Shown here: piece by piece, positions 5,827-6,752 of the stretch
How positions within the stretch are numbered: the stretch's first letter is position 1
Layout of the letters: every line of letters begins with the position of its first letter
Source: CBDUBS01 sp965365445
GTDB taxonomy: Bacteria > Bacteroidota > Rhodothermia > Rhodothermales > DASSAV01
Direction: 5' to 3'
Length of the DNA stretch: 6,752 nt
Assembly: GCA_965365445.1 (NCBI GenBank)
Contig: CBDUBS010000199.1
Span: 1 to 6,752, forward strand
Program-made: the position numbers and the translations under genes
Notes under the pieces: generated by a model
Told to the model about the DNA's origin: nothing
Seen by the model: the letters and a program-made list of their open reading frames with translations, nothing else
Databases searched by the model: none

Positions 5827-6442
5827 CGCCGTGGATGGACCTGCGCCGGAAGCGGGCAAACCGGCAGCCTCACCGGTTGCTCTTGCGGGCGAACTGAACG
5901 CGTACCGGGAGGCGATCCTCGCTGCCCGCTCCGACGCGGAAACGCTGACGCATTCCCTTACCGACGCGGCGTTCAACTGGCGCCCGGAAAGCGGCCGCTG
6001 GTCCGTAGGCCAGTGCCTGGATCACCTCAATCATACGCTGGGCCCGCTGCTGCCGTCGTTGGAAACCGCCGTCGAGCAGGCTCGTCGTAAGGGCCTCACG
6101 GCCCAGGGACCCTCCCGTTACGGCTGGCTGAACCGATGGTTCGTCAGGGCGATGGACCCCGCCAACACCCGGAAAATGCGTGCTCCCCGCCCGTATCTAC
6201 CTGCCGCGAACCTTTCCTGCCGGGAGGTGATACAGCAATTCCTCCTCCTTCAGGACCGACTCATACGGTGTATCGAGTCGTCCGAAGGGCTGGACCTGGT
6301 TCGGATCAAGGCGGCCTCGCCGGCCCTCGGCGCCCTTCGACTGAGCCTGGGGACGTGGTTTGCCGCCACGGCAGCCCACGAGCGCCGCCACCTCCGGCAG
6401 GCCCGGGCCGTGCTGGAGCACGACCGATTCCCGCGCCCCTGA
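5813..6442 (+). CDS. DinB-family (DinB_2-type) putative metalloprotein
   Basis: A 209-residue four-helix-bundle protein of the DinB/YfiT superfamily, whose characterised members are metal-dependent thiol transferases (for example with bacillithiol or mycothiol); many are annotated as damage-inducible without proof. Residues 1-22 are a low-complexity Ala/Pro leader. The domain opens with FNWRPESGRWSVGQCLDHLNHT (54-75), giving metal ligand His71, and closes with HERRHLRQ (189-196), giving His189 and His193, so the usual three-histidine site is complete. The substrate is unknown. No signal peptide is seen; it is likely cytoplasmic. The start is either 5813 (AGGA 5 bases upstream, overlap of 14 bases with the preceding gene) or the ATG at 5819 (overlap 8); I chose 5813 for spacing. 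It ends 6 bases from the oppositely oriented lysA stop. Family is secure. Confidence 0.88.
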   Translation: MTMSDAVDGPAPEAGKPAASPVALAGELNAYREAILAARSDAETLTHSLTDAAFNWRPESGRWSVGQCLDHLNHTLGPLLPSLETAVEQARRKGLTAQGPSRYGWLNRWFVRAMDPANTRKMRAPRPYLPAANLSCREVIQQFLLLQDRLIRCIESSEGLDLVRIKAASPALGALRLSLGTWFAATAAHERRHLRQARAVLEHDRFPRP

Positions 6443-6448
6443 ACCCGA

Positions 6449-6752
6449 TCAGGAGGCTGCCACCGCCCGCCCTTCCCGGGTAATCACGAACTCGGCGGCA
6501 GGGGGGCGGAGGTTATAATGGGAGCTCATCGCGCGTCCGTACGCCCCCGCCGTACCGATGAGCAGCACGTCGCCCTCGGACGTTTCCGGCAACAGCCGCC
6601 CGTGCCCCAACACATCGCCCGTTTCGCAGATCGGCCCGACGATCTCGGCGGTCAGGCGGCCCGGCCCATCGAGCCGGCTCAGGTTGACGATTTCGTGAAA
6701 CGCTCCGTACAGGGCCGGGCGGATCAGCGAATTCATGCCTGCATCGACCCCG
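6449..6752 (-). CDS. lysA: diaminopimelate decarboxylase, C-terminal part (5' end beyond window)
   Basis: PLP enzyme of the last step of lysine synthesis, converting meso-diaminopimelate to lysine and CO2. Only the last 100 or so residues are visible. They match the C-terminal beta domain: VDAGMNSLIRPALYGAFH at the window edge, GPICETGD with the conserved active-site Cys contributed across the dimer, and GTAGAYGRAMSSHYNLRP with the tyrosine and YN-x-RP motif that contact PLP and substrate. The frame stays open through the Met at 6736 (coding continues as VDAG upstream), so that Met is internal and the gene starts outside. The N-terminal barrel with the PLP lysine cannot be judged, nor whether the protein is a fusion with aspartokinase, as in some bacteria. 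The stop codon at 6449-6451 nearly abuts the convergent DinB gene. Confidence 0.93.
   Translation of the reverse strand, partial: GVDAGMNSLIRPALYGAFHEIVNLSRLDGPGRLTAEIVGPICETGDVLGHGRLLPETSEGDVLLIGTAGAYGRAMSSHYNLRPPAAEFVITREGRAVAAS

Noticed and set aside
1..6752. Mobile element, phage, CRISPR, toxin-antitoxin, defence system, tRNA or rRNA
   Set aside because: No transposase or integrase motifs, no direct-repeat arrays, no toxin-antitoxin-like pair and no RNA gene signatures were seen. All larger frames are housekeeping or conserved-unknown genes.

Overview
The window is a gene-dense chromosomal segment (GC-rich, roughly 60% by eye) that looks like a member of the Bacteroidota/Rhodothermota, most plausibly Rhodothermales (Salinibacter/Rhodothermus-like). 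The signs are a Bacteroidota-type insertion before the SAVFPG motif of GlyA, a Bacteroidota-type periplasmic loop with a GQF motif in TatC, a DUF4159 protein, and few clear Shine-Dalgarno sites. The lineage call is inference from protein character; I ran no search.

Left part (1-4263), all on the minus strand and read right to left: glyA (serine hydroxymethyltransferase), an orotate-phosphoribosyltransferase-like gene, tatC (twin-arginine translocase core subunit) and a C-terminal processing protease cut by the left edge. The last three are separated by 39-44 bases and probably share a transcript. glyA is followed by a longer gap containing an AT-rich, promoter-like patch.

Middle part (4354-5549), also minus strand: a small membrane-anchored DUF4359 protein and a secreted, cysteine-free DUF4159 protein, both of unknown function. 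Between them lies a GC-rich imperfect inverted repeat. Between the DUF4359 gene and glyA lies a short hairpin with a T tract.

Right part: a divergent intergenic region of about 100 bp, then two plus-strand genes that overlap by 14 bases: a small single-pass membrane protein and a DinB-family metalloprotein. They converge on the 3' end of lysA (diaminopimelate decarboxylase), which enters from the right edge and stops only 6 bases from the DinB stop.

Most of this is core metabolism (one-carbon, lysine/peptidoglycan precursor, nucleotide-type phosphoribosyl transfer) mixed with envelope functions (Tat export, periplasmic proteolysis, two exported unknowns, one small membrane protein). I see no mobile element, CRISPR array, tRNA, rRNA, phage gene or defence module. 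The parts most worth following are the atypical phosphoribosyltransferase, the overlapping small membrane protein/DinB pair, and the two exported proteins of unknown function.
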